A stretch of 64,000 nucleotides of DNA. Origin: Scleroderma bovista. Lineage: Eukaryota; Basidiomycota; Agaricomycetes; Boletales; Sclerodermataceae. Below are positions 20,664-32,075 of the stretch, piece after piece. The notes beneath the pieces are model-generated. The model ran no database searches. It was given only the letters and a program-made list of their open reading frames with translations, and was not told the DNA's origin. The DNA lies in the NCBI GenBank assembly GCA_037178675.1, contig JAYMGJ010000239.1, positions 62,001 to 126,000 of the forward strand, read 5' to 3'. The first letter of the stretch is position 1. Each line of letters starts with the position of its first letter. The position numbers and the translations under genes were made by a program.

Positions 20664-21806
20664 CATGGACGCACTCAATGAACAGGTAGAACTGACGATG
20701 CCATGGGCGGAAGAGCTTTCTCGCAGGAGCTGCCACCAGATTCTTTCCCAAGGCTTCCACAACAGCTGTACCAATCCCTCAAAGATCGCCTGAGGCCTCT
20801 CCTGTTGACCATCTACACTATTGTGGAGGTCCCGCCGGAAGCACCCGCCAAGAAGGATCATGGCGATATTGACTTCGTCGTCTCACGGCCAGTTCATGGG
20901 ATGGAAGAAGTGAATCCCGCACTGGTTTCGCGCATTCTCGGTGCAGTCAAAAGTGTTGAACTGGACGGCAATCGAACGTCTCACTATGCTTTGGAAATCA
21001 GCCAAGACGACATGCTGCTTTTATCGCATAGCTTGCAACGCCCGTTCCCATTGGAGAAGGCGTACATACAAGTCGATGTCAGAGTATGTCTGGATGACGA
21101 GGAGGTGGAAAGACTGTTGGTACTTCATGGCTATGGCGATCTCGGAATTATGATGAGCGCGATCGTCAGGAGCCATGGATTATCCCTCAGTACGAAAGGG
21201 TTGAAGGTTCCCTCCAATGCTCGTGTAGGTGATGTATGTGGACTGATATTCCATCAGGCTCCATCCCCCCCGCCAGACCCACCGATCCTCTTGAGTAGTT
21301 CACCTCGCGCAATATTTGACTTTCTGGGACTGTCCATGGATAGATGGAATGAGGGATTCACCATGATAGAAGAAATATTCGTCTTCGCTTCGACATCACG
21401 CTTCTTTGACCCTCGTCGCTTCCGTGCGCCTCAGATGCCTACTTTTGACAAGACTGTTACGGAGCGCACGATGTACCATGACTTCCGTTTGTGGGCCAAA
21501 AATAAGGAGCTCACCACAGTGCATTACCTTGAAGAAAAACAGGATAGAGTGGAGGAAGCATTGCTGCATTTTGGAAAGAAGGACGAATGGGATGCAGCAG
21601 CGCATATGCGCTATACCCGATCGTGGCTCAAGAATAATTTCAATGGAAAGCTCGTAGCAGAGTGGACAGGCCTGGGGTGGAGAGGTGTCAAGGCCGTCAT
21701 GGATAATGTGAGGGCATCCGCGGGTGATGAATCTGCGTTGATTGGCCGACCTCTGGAAGATATCAAGACAATGGTTATGGCTTCCAAAGATTCTTTGAAC
21801 CTGTAG
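20664..21806 (+). CDS. Uncharacterised protein with nucleotidyltransferase-like GDID motif
   Basis: The main frame of about 365 residues has no introns. It contains LPPDSFPRLPQQLYQSLKDR LRPLL, then KDHGDIDFVVSRPVHGMEE, where GDID resembles the metal-binding Asp pair of the nucleotidyltransferase fold. Later parts are SHYALEISQDDMLLLSHSLQ, YIQVDVRVCLDDEEVERLLV, DLGIMMSAIVRSHGLSLSTK and WLKNNFNGKLVAEWTGLGWR. Two starts are possible: ATG at 20703 directly, or ATG at 20664 (MDALNEQ) with a 41-nt intron joining to ELPPDSFPRL; the second looks slightly more natural. I do not recognise a named family, and a catalytic role is only a suggestion. Confidence 0.7.
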
Positions 21807-21934
21807 TAAATTTAATCAACCACACGGAATCATGTGTACTGGAAGAGAAGCGTGCACGTGTGAAGCCACGTTGGAGCGCTTAAGTTTGGTTCAAGTAGTA
21901 CATAGACGCTGGTGGGTATTTTAGATAGTATTCT

Positions 21935-23305
21935 ATGACTTCTGGCGACTCCATTTCCCTCTCCCCGAAGCAGGCAGAAATATTAGAGCAATTTCGTACC
22001 CGAGTGTTTCAGGAAAGTATCGTTCAAGACGGCGACTCCATAGGAACTGACGACTGGACTTTGCTGTAAGTCCTGATACTAGTGCACATCGTTCCCCCCG
22101 AACAACAATGTCCCTCCTCCCGCTTCGTGCAGTCGTTTTTTACGGGCAAGAAATTTCAATGTAAATGAAGCAAAGAAAATGATCAAGAATGCCCAACACT
22201 GGCGTAAAACAGTAGGAGGCGTAGGTATAGATGAATTATACAAGACACTCGATTTGTATGATGTGAGTGACAGAGTACGGTCGACCGTTTCGTCGCCTTG
22301 ACATCGCTGACGACCGTGGAGTATCCTGGCCGTGAACATGTATTCAAATCTTGGTCAATGTACTTCCACAAGGTGATGGTTACTATTTTGGGACCTTCTA
22401 CCCCCTTGACATCGTCTTTATCAGACAGACAAGGCAAGTGGTCCACAGCGTGTCGCTCTGTTCTTTGCACCGTTTTCTTAGTTTCACGAAACGTCGACAG
22501 CTAGGACAGCCGTTGAACATTGAGTTCTTTGGCGGATGTGACCTCTCTGAACTTTATAAACATATCACTCCCGAAAGGCATTGGGAGGCGATCGTCGTGA
22601 CAACGGAAGCTGTCACTCGCGACATTCTTCCCGCTGCGTCCCGTGTTGCGGGTCGTCATATCAGTGGGTCATTCGTCATCATGGACCTTAAAGGATTTGG
22701 GTGCGTATCTCCTTATTTTTGCGTGGTTTCCATGTCATGGCTACCAGTTTGTCCCAGTTTTGGCAAATCAAATCTTTATTGCAAGCATCCTCCCAGATCT
22801 TCCAGGATTATTACCCAGAGACGTGCGTCGCTGATTCATCGTGGTGTTCACTTAATCATGTCTGGTTTATCCCCCCAGGTTGGCCAAACTTGCTATTATT
22901 AATGCACCTTCTTCATTTGCATTCATATGGTCTTTCATTAAACCCTGGTTAGCGAAAGAAACAACCGACAAGGTCGATATATTAGGATCAGACTACCACA
23001 AGGTTCTGCTGGAACTCATCGATGCGGAGAACCTTCCGACCACCCTCGGCGGGAAGTGTACCTGTGAGCACGCTGGGGGCTGCGATCTGAGTGGGGCAGG
23101 TCCCTGGATGGATGAAAGACTGGCACGCCAAATAGCAACCAAGGAGGAATGTAATGGGGATATTGTCAAAGCTGGTCAAGCCCTCTTTGAAACAGGATCC
23201 TTGCTACCAGCTTCCTCCCGTACCACTTCGGGGGAGCCAGGTCTCAAGGAGACGACGGAGCTCTCAACTTACTCCTCAGGGGTAGTTTCACAAATGACTG
23301 CATGA
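21935..23305 (+). CDS. Sec14-type CRAL-TRIO phosphatidylinositol/lipid transfer protein
   Basis: Sec14 proteins exchange phosphatidylinositol with other lipids and link lipid supply to Golgi traffic. The start MTSGDSISLSPKQAEILEQF leads to the CRAL-TRIO N-terminal helices (WTLLRFLRARNFNVNEAKKM IKNAQHWRKT). The lipid-binding domain has YDYPGREHVFKSWSMYFHKT, RPLNIEFFGGCDLSELYKHI, VAGRHISGSFVIMDLKGFGV SQFWQIK, IFQDYYPETLAKLAIINAPS SFAFIWSFIKPWL and VDILGSDYHKVLLELIDAEN LPTTLGGKC. The C-terminal part after GGKCTCEHAGGCDLS is Ser/Thr-rich. About six introns, none of them disruptive. Which of the several fungal Sec14 homologues this is cannot be settled. Confidence 0.9.
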
Positions 23306-23513
23306 GCATATTCAATAGGTTGTAAATTAGCACAATCATCGTGTCTTCCGTTCGGCATCAATTTCTAACCATGTACACATCGATAGTGACATGTACGGGA
23401 GATTCCTATTCTTGTATAAGAATCAATGCATTGCCGAACGGTCCAAAAGCATGTCTAACGAAAGGTTGGCTAAACTATCACAAGAATGACACAATAAGTA
23501 TCAAAGGAAGGCA

Positions 23514-24813
23514 TCAGAAGATCGGTATATAGTCATTTATCCTATCCCTCGCGTCTTGAGCAATACACTCCGCTATCCAAGTCACGTTACGGATTTCTTG
23601 CTCCTTCAGCTTCACATAGCTGTAGAATACGCCATACTGAAACTGTTGCAAGAATGCTTCCTTGTTCAGCCGCACCTCCGTTCGAAAGAATCGGTCTTCT
23701 AACTGCGCCGCTATTCCCAGGTCTCCCAGGTCCTGGCTAGCTCCGGAACTGGACACAGTGTTGTCAAAGAACGACCGGTATTCTGATATATTTTCGCAGA
23801 CCAGTCGGACTTGATCTATGTCCTCTGCCTTTGCAAGCGCGTTATTTCCCTCCGGGAACAATCTGCCGATGGCGGGGAAGAGCTTCGCGCGTTGCTCTTT
23901 TGTCAGCTCTGTGCCAAATGAGTTGATGGTAATATTGATCGTCCTTCGATCTGCCTCAAATGCGAGGATATTGCGCATCACGTCCGATGTAGGTGAACTC
24001 AAAGTATCCACGAAATCATAGAAGTCTTCGAGATAAGCTTTGTAGATGGTATTCCGGATGATCTCGATGTTGAGATCATCAAGGTCTGTGGCCGAGAGAC
24101 AGTTGCGGAAGTAAGGGGCTGTAGGGGAACAAATGTGACTAAATCCTTCATACATCTATGTTGCTCGGTTCCTTACCAAGAGGCGTTTCCACGAGCACAC
24201 TATGGTACAGCTCCTCGACATTGGTAGCGACACAAAGGGCGGGCATTGTATCAAAAACACCTAGAGGATGACACCGCTCTAACAGTTCATGCGTATCTCG
24301 TTCGTGCAAGGTGCCCGTGATCAAGAGCACCACGTTGTCGATCATGTAGCTGTACCTGAAATCGTGTCCAATGAGCAATGGAACCAGCGAAAGGTACACA
24401 GGGACGAACGTGATGTAGTCGAGAAATTTGCTGAGGGGCTCGACGGCATTGCCGCGAAGGTAGTTGAATTGGTCAACGAGTATTTGCGTAGCTCTATCCG
24501 AGATTATGGTCGTCGTAGGAGAAGCCTCGTTCGCGAGAAAGTTACCGTAGTCTGTTGAGGACAGTTGGGTCTTCAGGTCTGGCAAGTTGATTGAGCATGG
24601 GATATAGATATAATGCCGATGGCAAGTCAATGTGCATACCATCCAGAGTTTCACACTGCGTCAAACTGGCATAATGACTCTGAGTTAGGATGCCAGCTTT
24701 GTAACCTCGTACAATGCCTTCGAGGAAGCCAGTGTTGACCTGGATGAATGTCAGACGTCAGGCGAGTTCGACAAATGTTAGCTGGGACGGACGTTGAAGA
24801 AAAGGCCTTCCAT
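23514..24813 (-). CDS. VMA6: V-type proton ATPase subunit d (VMA6)
   Basis: Subunit d sits on the proteolipid ring and joins it to the central stalk. The first exon is MEGLFFN, spliced across about 55 nt to [33 protein letters not shown]. Next, [106 protein letters not shown], then [40 protein letters not shown]. The C-terminal end is [25 protein letters not shown]. This follows VMA6 throughout at the expected length of about 355 residues. It lies about 3.8 kb from the end of VMA11. Confidence 0.95.
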
Positions 24814-25080
24814 GGCCTGCAGTTGATGTCTTGCGAGTTGCTTCCTGGCGCAGCCTCTATTCACAAGATTTCCCACGGTATACAACAGTACTCATACCCT
24901 TTACAGGTGTATCACAATCACAATCACATTAATCAGGCAAGATGCAGTCTCTACGAACCAGCACGGTTGCTGGTTTGAAGACTCTCTCGTGAAATTGAGT
25001 TGCCTTTTCTTGTCTCCTTTTCTACGAGTTGCGCAGGGATCTTTAGGTGTCTCTTTATCCGTGGACAGTCGCGATATAAA

Positions 25081-26400
25081 ATGCTTTCCACAAGTGACGT
25101 GGATCGCCCTTTGAATTTTATAGCACCTCAGCGAAACTGGAACAAAGTATGTGTTGCACCTTGCATAACTTCAAGAGGGCATAACTTTACACAGGAACGC
25201 AGAATTATCCGCAAAGTCGACTTTCAACTTGCCCCCATTTTTACATTTCTGTACATATATCCAGCCTTCCGGACAGATAAGTCGCTTCCTATCTCTGAAA
25301 ATTCATAGTTCCAGTATCGAGAGTTCACCCTTGCCAGGTAGCAAAGGGGGGATGACGTTCTGCCACCTAAAATTAATGGGCCAATACTCACTGCTCAAGG
25401 CTCGCACCTTATAACACAGCGCTGTTCGTTTACTTCATTGGCTACATCATGTTTGAGTCTTGAAAACCCGTGCGGACGTCAAGTGACCTACGCCAACGCA
25501 CAATCCCTAATTTATACGGTGTAAGGATTATGTGAATGGGTTCTTGTGGAGCTGGTTCTGACCAGTTTGGCAGTTACAGACTTTGATCCTCCGATGTGGG
25601 TCCGGTCACTGACTCTTATGTAGGACACTGTTTCTATGTGCCAAGGGCTTGTCAAAAGCCGGTTTCGCAGGCTTCCTGTTAACGCATATTTGAGTATTGC
25701 GAAGAACTCTTTCCCGACATTCTAAATGTCTTCTCTGAGATAGGTAAGGAATAGACCAACATCACATTTTCTGTCCCGTTGCATTTTCTTCGGACCTGTG
25801 ACTATGAGACGTGTTTTTAGAGGTGTTCCATTTTTTAGAATCGACATGCCCAACGCGATCGGTTTCTGGATGCCGTCGCTGACAGAAGATGACGATCTCT
25901 CGTCATTGCGGAAACCTTGGTAGTTATGGAGAGTAGGTCATATACAATAGTCTGAGTGGTTGAGACGTGTGTATTTACCACGACCCGTGCATGAATCAAT
26001 AGGGGATCATTGTGACGGCGATCGCGGATGCTATTAGGTTTTAGCACTTTGACATCTACGCCGTGGTACATTCGTCTGCAACGGTGAATTTTTCCTACAC
26101 TCTTGATGCGCCTTTAGTCGTTGGCTGGTATGCAGGTACTTCTCCCTTCTGAGGCCTGTGACATGTCGCTTCCAGGCTGTCGCTCTCACCCACCGGCAAA
26201 GCTGTCTAGATGAGAACATATATGGGCAAACACTCAGCCCAATTGTGATTGGATATTTGCTCTTCTATTCTCTGACAAGATGTCTATGGGTGGCGATCGC
26301 ATGGGAGAACAAGAGAGGGCAAATGTTGCTGGAGGGGGGCAAGTCGACTACGTTGAAACAGAGGAAGACAGGTTTAGATTAAAGCTTAGGGATTGTTCCA
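25081..26400 (+). pseudogene. Decayed MFS permease (allantoate permease/Dal5-like) gene
   Basis: Pieces in the right order but in different frames match this family. MLSTSDVDRPLNFIAPQRNW NK joins across an intron (25147-25194) to ERRIIRKVDFQLAPIFTFLY IYPAFRTDKS, the usual start of helix 1 with a damaged LSFLDRSN motif. Then GMTFCHLKLMGQYS and NTALFVYFIGYIMFES (helix 2), then DPPMWVRSLTLM, a TAG at 25621-25623 where Trp is expected, and DTVSMCQGLVKS (helix 3). Beyond this, GFAGFLLTH and then only weak traces, ending near a possible C-terminal stretch at 26240-26390. Several frameshifts, stops and a deleted middle make function very unlikely. Confidence 0.75.
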
Positions 26401-26593
26401 TCCACTATACATATCAAGTCTGATAAAGTGGGTGTTCATATATGCCGAGCTAGCATGCCATTTCATTTTCCATGTGAAGGCTGAGTCGTAAATTATTTCT
26501 ACAGAGTGCAACTTGATCAATTATGTGAGTTAAAGTGTACGTTTATGTAAAGGTAATGGGCTGTCCATAATTTCCTACCGTCCGCTGGTTTGA

Positions 26594-29500
26594 TCAACTG
26601 ATGATGTTGGTGCGACGACGTTTACTTGGCCGCGACTTCTGATATCGGTATTCTTCATCGTCGTCGTCATCACTGTAGTCTTCCTCAGCCACATCTGGCC
26701 CGTACAACTGTTTGCGCTTGTCAAGGTCGACTTTGCGCAATGACCGAAGATGCGTGGTTAGTGACTTGTGGAACTCGGTCTACAAAATTTCGCGGATTTA
26801 TTATATGAATATCCACAATCAGGGGAGCATACCTTGGTAACTCTCAGCTTGCCGTCTGCTGGTGCAGCTTTCTCCAATCGTCTGCGTTTCTCTTTGTACT
26901 GTGCGAAGTCAGAAGAAAGTTCTATATGAGTAACAAAGCGGTAGCTACCTTCCGTTGCTCCTCCGTTAGAAGAGCGGACAAGTGCTTGATCCAACGCTGG
27001 AGATTCGACTCGACCCTCCGCTTCTTCGCTTGCATACTCATCAAAGCCATCATTGCGTTCTCGTCGTCGTCTTCGACAATAAGTTCATCATCGGAGTCCG
27101 GAATCACATAGGATGTAGTTGTGGTTGTTGTTGACCTCCGTGACCTTCTCCGAGATATCCGCGGTGACGTAGATGTGAACGATGCAGACTTCGACGGGTC
27201 GATCTGATATAAAGAACATGACACACTCGCAGGGCTCGTCTCTTTCTTGACGTCCGCCCTCGACTTGTGCTTTCCCGGCCGCCTTGTCTCTACTCCTGTT
27301 GCCTGCTTGGAGAGGTAATCCTCCTCGCTGAAGTAGAATTCAGCCCCGAGTTCAATGTCGTGATATAAACAAAAGTTCTGAAATAGCGATAAGCGATCAC
27401 ACAAACATGGTCTGCGACATCACTCACGGGTGCCCTTCCCAGGTGTGCAAGAAGCTTGAAATGCTTGAGGGTAATAGGTACGTGGACCATCGAAGGTGTA
27501 TAACTCGGTGCAGACGAAGCGAGGTACAGGTGAAGGAGCTAAACACAGATCGGCACTAGAAGACACGGAGAAGGCGGTTATTATACGTACCGTGTTGTTG
27601 TTGTTAATAATAGCATGCGTTAAAAACACCGCCATGATCGGACTATTGACAGGATATGTTTCCTTGACCCATCGCCCCACTTGCACGAATTCTAGCATCC
27701 GTTAATATCATTGCCCATCACATACCTTCGCGACCACTTACCAACTGGGTAGCCAAGTTTTGCTGTGGTGTCAGCGCCATAGAAACTGTAATAAAACGAT
27801 CGCCGGCGGGACCGAGTTGGGGCCATTTCGTCTTGGCGGATCATGACAGAAAGGGAATCTTGCCCAATGGTACCCTACGAATGATTTAGTCCAGATTCAA
27901 TATACGGACCTTACGCAAACCCACGAGATCAAAGTCCTCAGCAACCGACATTGTATCTTGTTGAGCCCCATCCGCTATAACAGTATCATCATCCATTTCC
28001 CGTGACGACCCCACCATGCTGGCAGGTCCTGGCTCATTATGAGGACTATATTGTGAAACCCCAGGTGAATTATGCTGCGAGGAGGCCGAGTTGGAATTCC
28101 CTCGGTTTCCTTTCAAGTTGTTGAAGTCGCGGCAAAGTGGTGCCTCATAAGCCGCGCAAGCCTGTTCATCCTCCGAAGGTGGCAAATCAGCTACAGAGAG
28201 TGTGAATCGCTGAACGGCAGCATCAGCGAGAGTATCCTGGAGAACATAACTCTCCACCAGTCTCCGGATGGTCTTCCCCTGTGTGGTCTGAGTATGTTTC
28301 GGGTTGAGAAGGTAAAGAATGTATATACTTTGCTGCCAACTTCCAAACATGCAACGGCCACCTCTTGTACAAGCTCTTTGATCTCCTTCGGGCTCATGTC
28401 CATATCTTCTTTGGCAAACTCCAGGAGGATTTGAGGTTTTTCGATAAAAGGGTTTACCATGACATTTACGAGGTCCTGCCTTGTCAGCGGAAGCAAGTCG
28501 AGGGTTTCCAGCTTACTCCTCGCTGTAGCAAGAGGTGCAGAAGGGGGGATGATGCCGTCAAATAGGAAGACGGTCAAAAGCATGACGGTGCGAACTGTGG
28601 GGTCAGAAGTAGGAAAGTCGGCGTACAGTTGCCGAAGAACATTGACGGTATAGCCGGTCGTTATGGAACGCGTCTTCACGAAAAGCTGGGAAAAGTGTTA
28701 ACACGTGCTCAACAACCCATTAGAACAAGTCCACCTTTATCAAATCAGTGACCAAAGTACTAAAGAAGACATTGAGTTAAACATAATATAAGGATGAAAT
28801 GAAACAGTACGGAAGCGAAAACAATAGGTCGCCTGCACGATCGAGTGATTTGAGGGCACGATATGCTGATTCGTTACTCTTGGCCTCCATACATACTTCA
28901 CCAGCCACAGTACGGCTGAGGAACATCCTTGGAAGCAATGTGAGTATTATTGACAGATTTTGCATACGTATGTGTATGAATACCTGGTATCCAGTCGTTT
29001 CAGTTCCCGAACATTACGAACAATGTCATCCGTCCGATCTACAGAGTTGAGAGCTTGCTTTTCAAACATCTTACGAAAAATGAAGTCGCGATACTAATTT
29101 TGATGCTGAGCATTACTCGCATTGTCAATGTAGCCATGATTACCTTCGTGTCCATCCGAAAGCCGTTTGCCTCAGCATACGGTAGTAACCTGGGTTCGAC
29201 TGCGAGTGCTATCGGTAATTGGACCATGAGTGGATCCTAAAGGGACGTTGATGCATGAACGCAAGGAAAATCTGGATGGACGGTCATCGCACCTTCATAC
29301 TGAACGGGATGAACTGCGATCGTGTTTAAAAGCTGATTTCTGGCAGAAAAAAAAGACGTTACGCACTCGGTACTTTTGTAATATGTCACGAACGTCCTCC
29401 CAACTCTTGCTCCTCAAATGTACAGGAAGCCTGCTCTCTTTCAGGAAAACACTGAAAATAGACCCGTCATCCTCATTCTTGCCCACGGGCATTTCGCCAA

Positions 29501-30160
29501 ACATCTCAGCGGTGACTTTCTGGAAGTACGAAAAGATGGGAAGAGGCATCGAGCGAACCCAAACTGTCTTGATGAAGTGGACGGCTGAGCGGTAGAAATG
29601 ATGTATGGCAACTTGGACGAGGTAACGGGATATGTGCGCGCCGCTGGAGATGAGAATCTGGGGATGGAAGGCGCATACAATCAGCCAAAAACCGTTCCGA
29701 ATATGCCACGGGATATCGGGTCATAAACCTACATCGATGACCTTCTCATTCAAGAGTTTCCCCCTACCCAGTGCCCAGAACATAGCATCCATGTGGCCAT
29801 ACCGAGTGAGGAAGTAGTGCGCGCGCACGTAGGGATCCTGGGAGACACGAAGGAAACGCTTGGACGTCAAGGTCAGGGCAGTGGGATCGTCGAGCTCGTA
29901 GACGACGAGCTCTATGATTTCATCTAGCAGAGAACCTATCTAAGGACGAGGAAGGCGTAGCAAACTGTGTCGCATACCACACAGGCGTTCCATGGGACGA
30001 AGTTGGCAGGCAAGGAGACCACTCCGATAGCCGCACGAATCGCAGACGGTTCGAGAGACAAGTCTGTCTTGACTGTGAGGGGCGGCAAGCAAAGCTGATC
30101 TTTTGCGGACCTTGCTCTTTGTTTGCGATGGTAATAGTGTTGTGCCAAGGAGTTGTGCAA
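26594..30160 (-). CDS. Long F-box-like protein with acidic/basic nuclear-type C-terminus (5' end unresolved)
   Basis: The N-terminal part reads SLLDEIIELVVYELDDPTAL TLTSKRFLRVSQDPYVRAHY FLTRYGHMDAMFWALG, an F-box-like start. It is followed by helical repeat-like exons: MPLPIFSYFQKVTAEMFGEM, LALAVEPRLLPYAEANGFRM, MFLSRTVAGEVCMEAKSNES, GYTVNVLRQLYADFPTSDPT and PFIEKPQILLEFAKEDMD. Near 27890 a stop follows DFDLVGLRKVRILNLD, but a GTGGGT donor after DFDL and a TAG acceptor remove it and continue GTIGQDSLSVMIRQDEMAPT RSRRRSFYYSFYGADTTAKL, so both halves are probably one gene. The C-terminus has an acidic IPDSDDELIVEDDDENAM and basic KRRRLEK and SKRRRTNIIS. The function is unknown. The true start upstream of 29.94 kb is not resolved. 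Confidence 0.6.
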
Positions 30161-30369
30161 GCAGAAGCAGCGTTGGGAGTCTCAAGTATCGGACTTCTAA
30201 ATTCACTGCAAAATAGATTCCAATATACGACAACGAACCACACAACCAAGCTGACGCCATGTCATGGATGCTGTGGGTGTCGATGGCAGCTGTGTGTGTT
30301 GTGCAGCTCTCGGAGGACGAGGACACCCAACATTGGCAGCTGCTGGCACGCAATATTTTTCATGCTACT

Positions 30370-31543
30370 CTAGAAAGTCCTCTTATAGTAACTCCTCAGT
30401 ATCCTCCAAGGTAATCTCCAGTCCCGCATTTGCAGCCTAGGATGAAACACATTGAAGTTGACCGCCTCCAGGCGCGCAAGGATACTTGCAGTCGGGATCT
30501 GTCCATGAGGCTAAGGAAACAACAGTCGGAAAACACGGGCAAATACGTACACCTGCACAGAACAGGGGCATGACCTCTTGTGGGACTTTACCCCCTGTCT
30601 CCTTGAACATCTCTCGGGCAGTCATCAGATGATCGTTGGCGATGGTGGCAAACTCAAACACCGCATCTTCGAGTTCCTTGGACGTTACACGCTTCGTGAA
30701 TACCTCTTGTTGATTGACACCATGCTTTGCTGTTATTTCAGCGGGTATAACCACCACTCCCTGTGCGATGTGAAAAGGAAAGGCACGCAGCAAGGTGGTG
30801 AATGAATGGGCCACCCCAAGGTGGGAGGCAGCATGAGATAGCATATCCGATTGCTGGGACAGCAGTGACAAGATAAGATAGAGGAAGGTCGAGGAGGTCG
30901 ACTCTGCATGTGCAGTCATTGACTCGACTGTGAGATGGGCCGGGGACAACAGTTCTTCCTCCTGTTCAAGGTCAACATCCTTGCAATCGATAGCCAGCTC
31001 ATCCTCCACCTACCCGGGCATCTATCATTCTCTGGAAGTGATACGGTGCCAGTTGGCTATTTTTCGTTGTTTGAAATAGGGCCATGGCAACAGGATGCCG
31101 AGGCGGTTGGTTCTGCGGAAAGGTCAACTCCACCGGAGCACCAGCGCCGGCGATCCACCTACACGGAAGATGTCCTTGATGGCATTTCTCCAGAACACAA
31201 AGCGCCCTTGACCAAGTGCTGTTTGCGACACGGCTTCTTTAACGGTTGCTAGTTCGATCTTGGGTCACTGAGTTCAGCAATCAATAATTAGAAACGATGA
31301 ACGCACATAAAAGGCTCTTAGCGCGTAGTACCCAGGTTGATATCGCCTGGGAAATAACTGTGAGGCCAGGAAGGCTTCGTAGTCATGTTTCCGAACGAGG
31401 TCCCTGCAGTAGTTGGTAGGTTCCGATATCGAGGGAGTGGTAGAGAATGCCCGGCCGTGCCTCAGCTTTCCAGGTCTCCATACGCGGCCAACTAGCTGAG
31501 GTGGGAACGAAAACATGGAGGCAAACCGTCTTGTTGACAGCAA
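30370..31543 (-). CDS. NDUFAF6: NDUFAF6-like complex I assembly factor (squalene/phytoene synthase fold)
   Basis: The protein begins with a mitochondrial-type presequence (MLSTRRFASMFSFPPQLVGR VWRPGKLRHGRAFSTT). It continues NYCRDLVRKHDYEAFLASQL FPRRYQPGYYALRAFYV, the usual NDUFAF6 start. Later exons give ALGQGRFVFWRNAIKDIF, DLEQEEELLSPAHLTVESMT AHAESTSSTFLYLILSLLSQ, MLSHAASHLGVAHSFTTLLR AFPFHIAQGVVVIPAEITAK HGV, and end MRDWRLPWRILRSYYKRTF. The family helps build respiratory complex I. The Asp-rich catalytic motifs of true squalene synthases are not evident, as in NDUFAF6 generally. It is divergent from SDHAF1, 85 bp away. Confidence 0.9.
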
Positions 31544-31628
31544 ATGGGTAGCAGTGTCTGGGGCACTTGCAGTCCCCCGGAACCAACTTTTCCGTCCGCA
31601 CTTCCGTCACTTGGTCGAACAGATACAC
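31544..31628. promoter_or_regulatory. Shared 85-bp promoter of NDUFAF6 and SDHAF1
   Basis: Only 85 bp separate the two start codons, which point away from each other, so any 5' leaders must be very short or overlap. No TATA box is visible. Shared regulation of the two assembly-factor genes is inferred from position only. Confidence 0.6.
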
Positions 31629-32002
31629 ATGACAAGACAATCGGGGCTTCAGAAGGAAGTCCTGGCATTGTACAGACGGCAAGTGCGACTTGCTTCCTCG
31701 TTTGGCCCCGTCACTCACGAGCGCTCTCCAGTGCACTGCGTATGGTACGGACGAAACCTCCCCACACCCAGGCGAAGTTCACCCTCTTCATCCGTTACAC
31801 GTTCCGCACACAGGCATCCGTCGTGTCCCCTCGTAATATTTCAGCGATCGAACACCTACTCAGACGTGGCAAGAGGCAGGTCGAGTTATACGAGAAGGTG
31901 TCTATCAAAGACTGCCACATCTCACAAGCCATGAAAGATTGGGAGCGATGCCATAGCAGGAGATATAATAGTGCAACAACCGAAACCAGTGCTCCCTCGT
32001 AG
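31629..32002 (+). CDS. SDHAF1: Succinate dehydrogenase assembly factor 1 (LYR-motif protein)
   Basis: SDHAF1/Sdh6 helps insert iron-sulfur clusters into complex II. Exon 1 is MTRQSGLQKEVLALYR with the LYR motif, ending in two bases of the next codon. The intron (31679-31731) has a GC donor, GCAAGT, and a CTCCAG acceptor. Exon 2 continues RALRMVRTKPPHTQAKFTLF IRYTFRTQASVVSPRNISAI EHLLRRGKRQVELYEKVSIK DCHISQAM. The total is about 106 residues, normal for the family. The 3' end meets the convergent uL29m gene 73 bp away. Confidence 0.92.
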
Positions 32003-32075
32003 AACTGCAAGGATGCTGTATTAATTATGCCGAGATCCGAGTATAAAACGGAATCAGAATGAATCTATGTTACGG

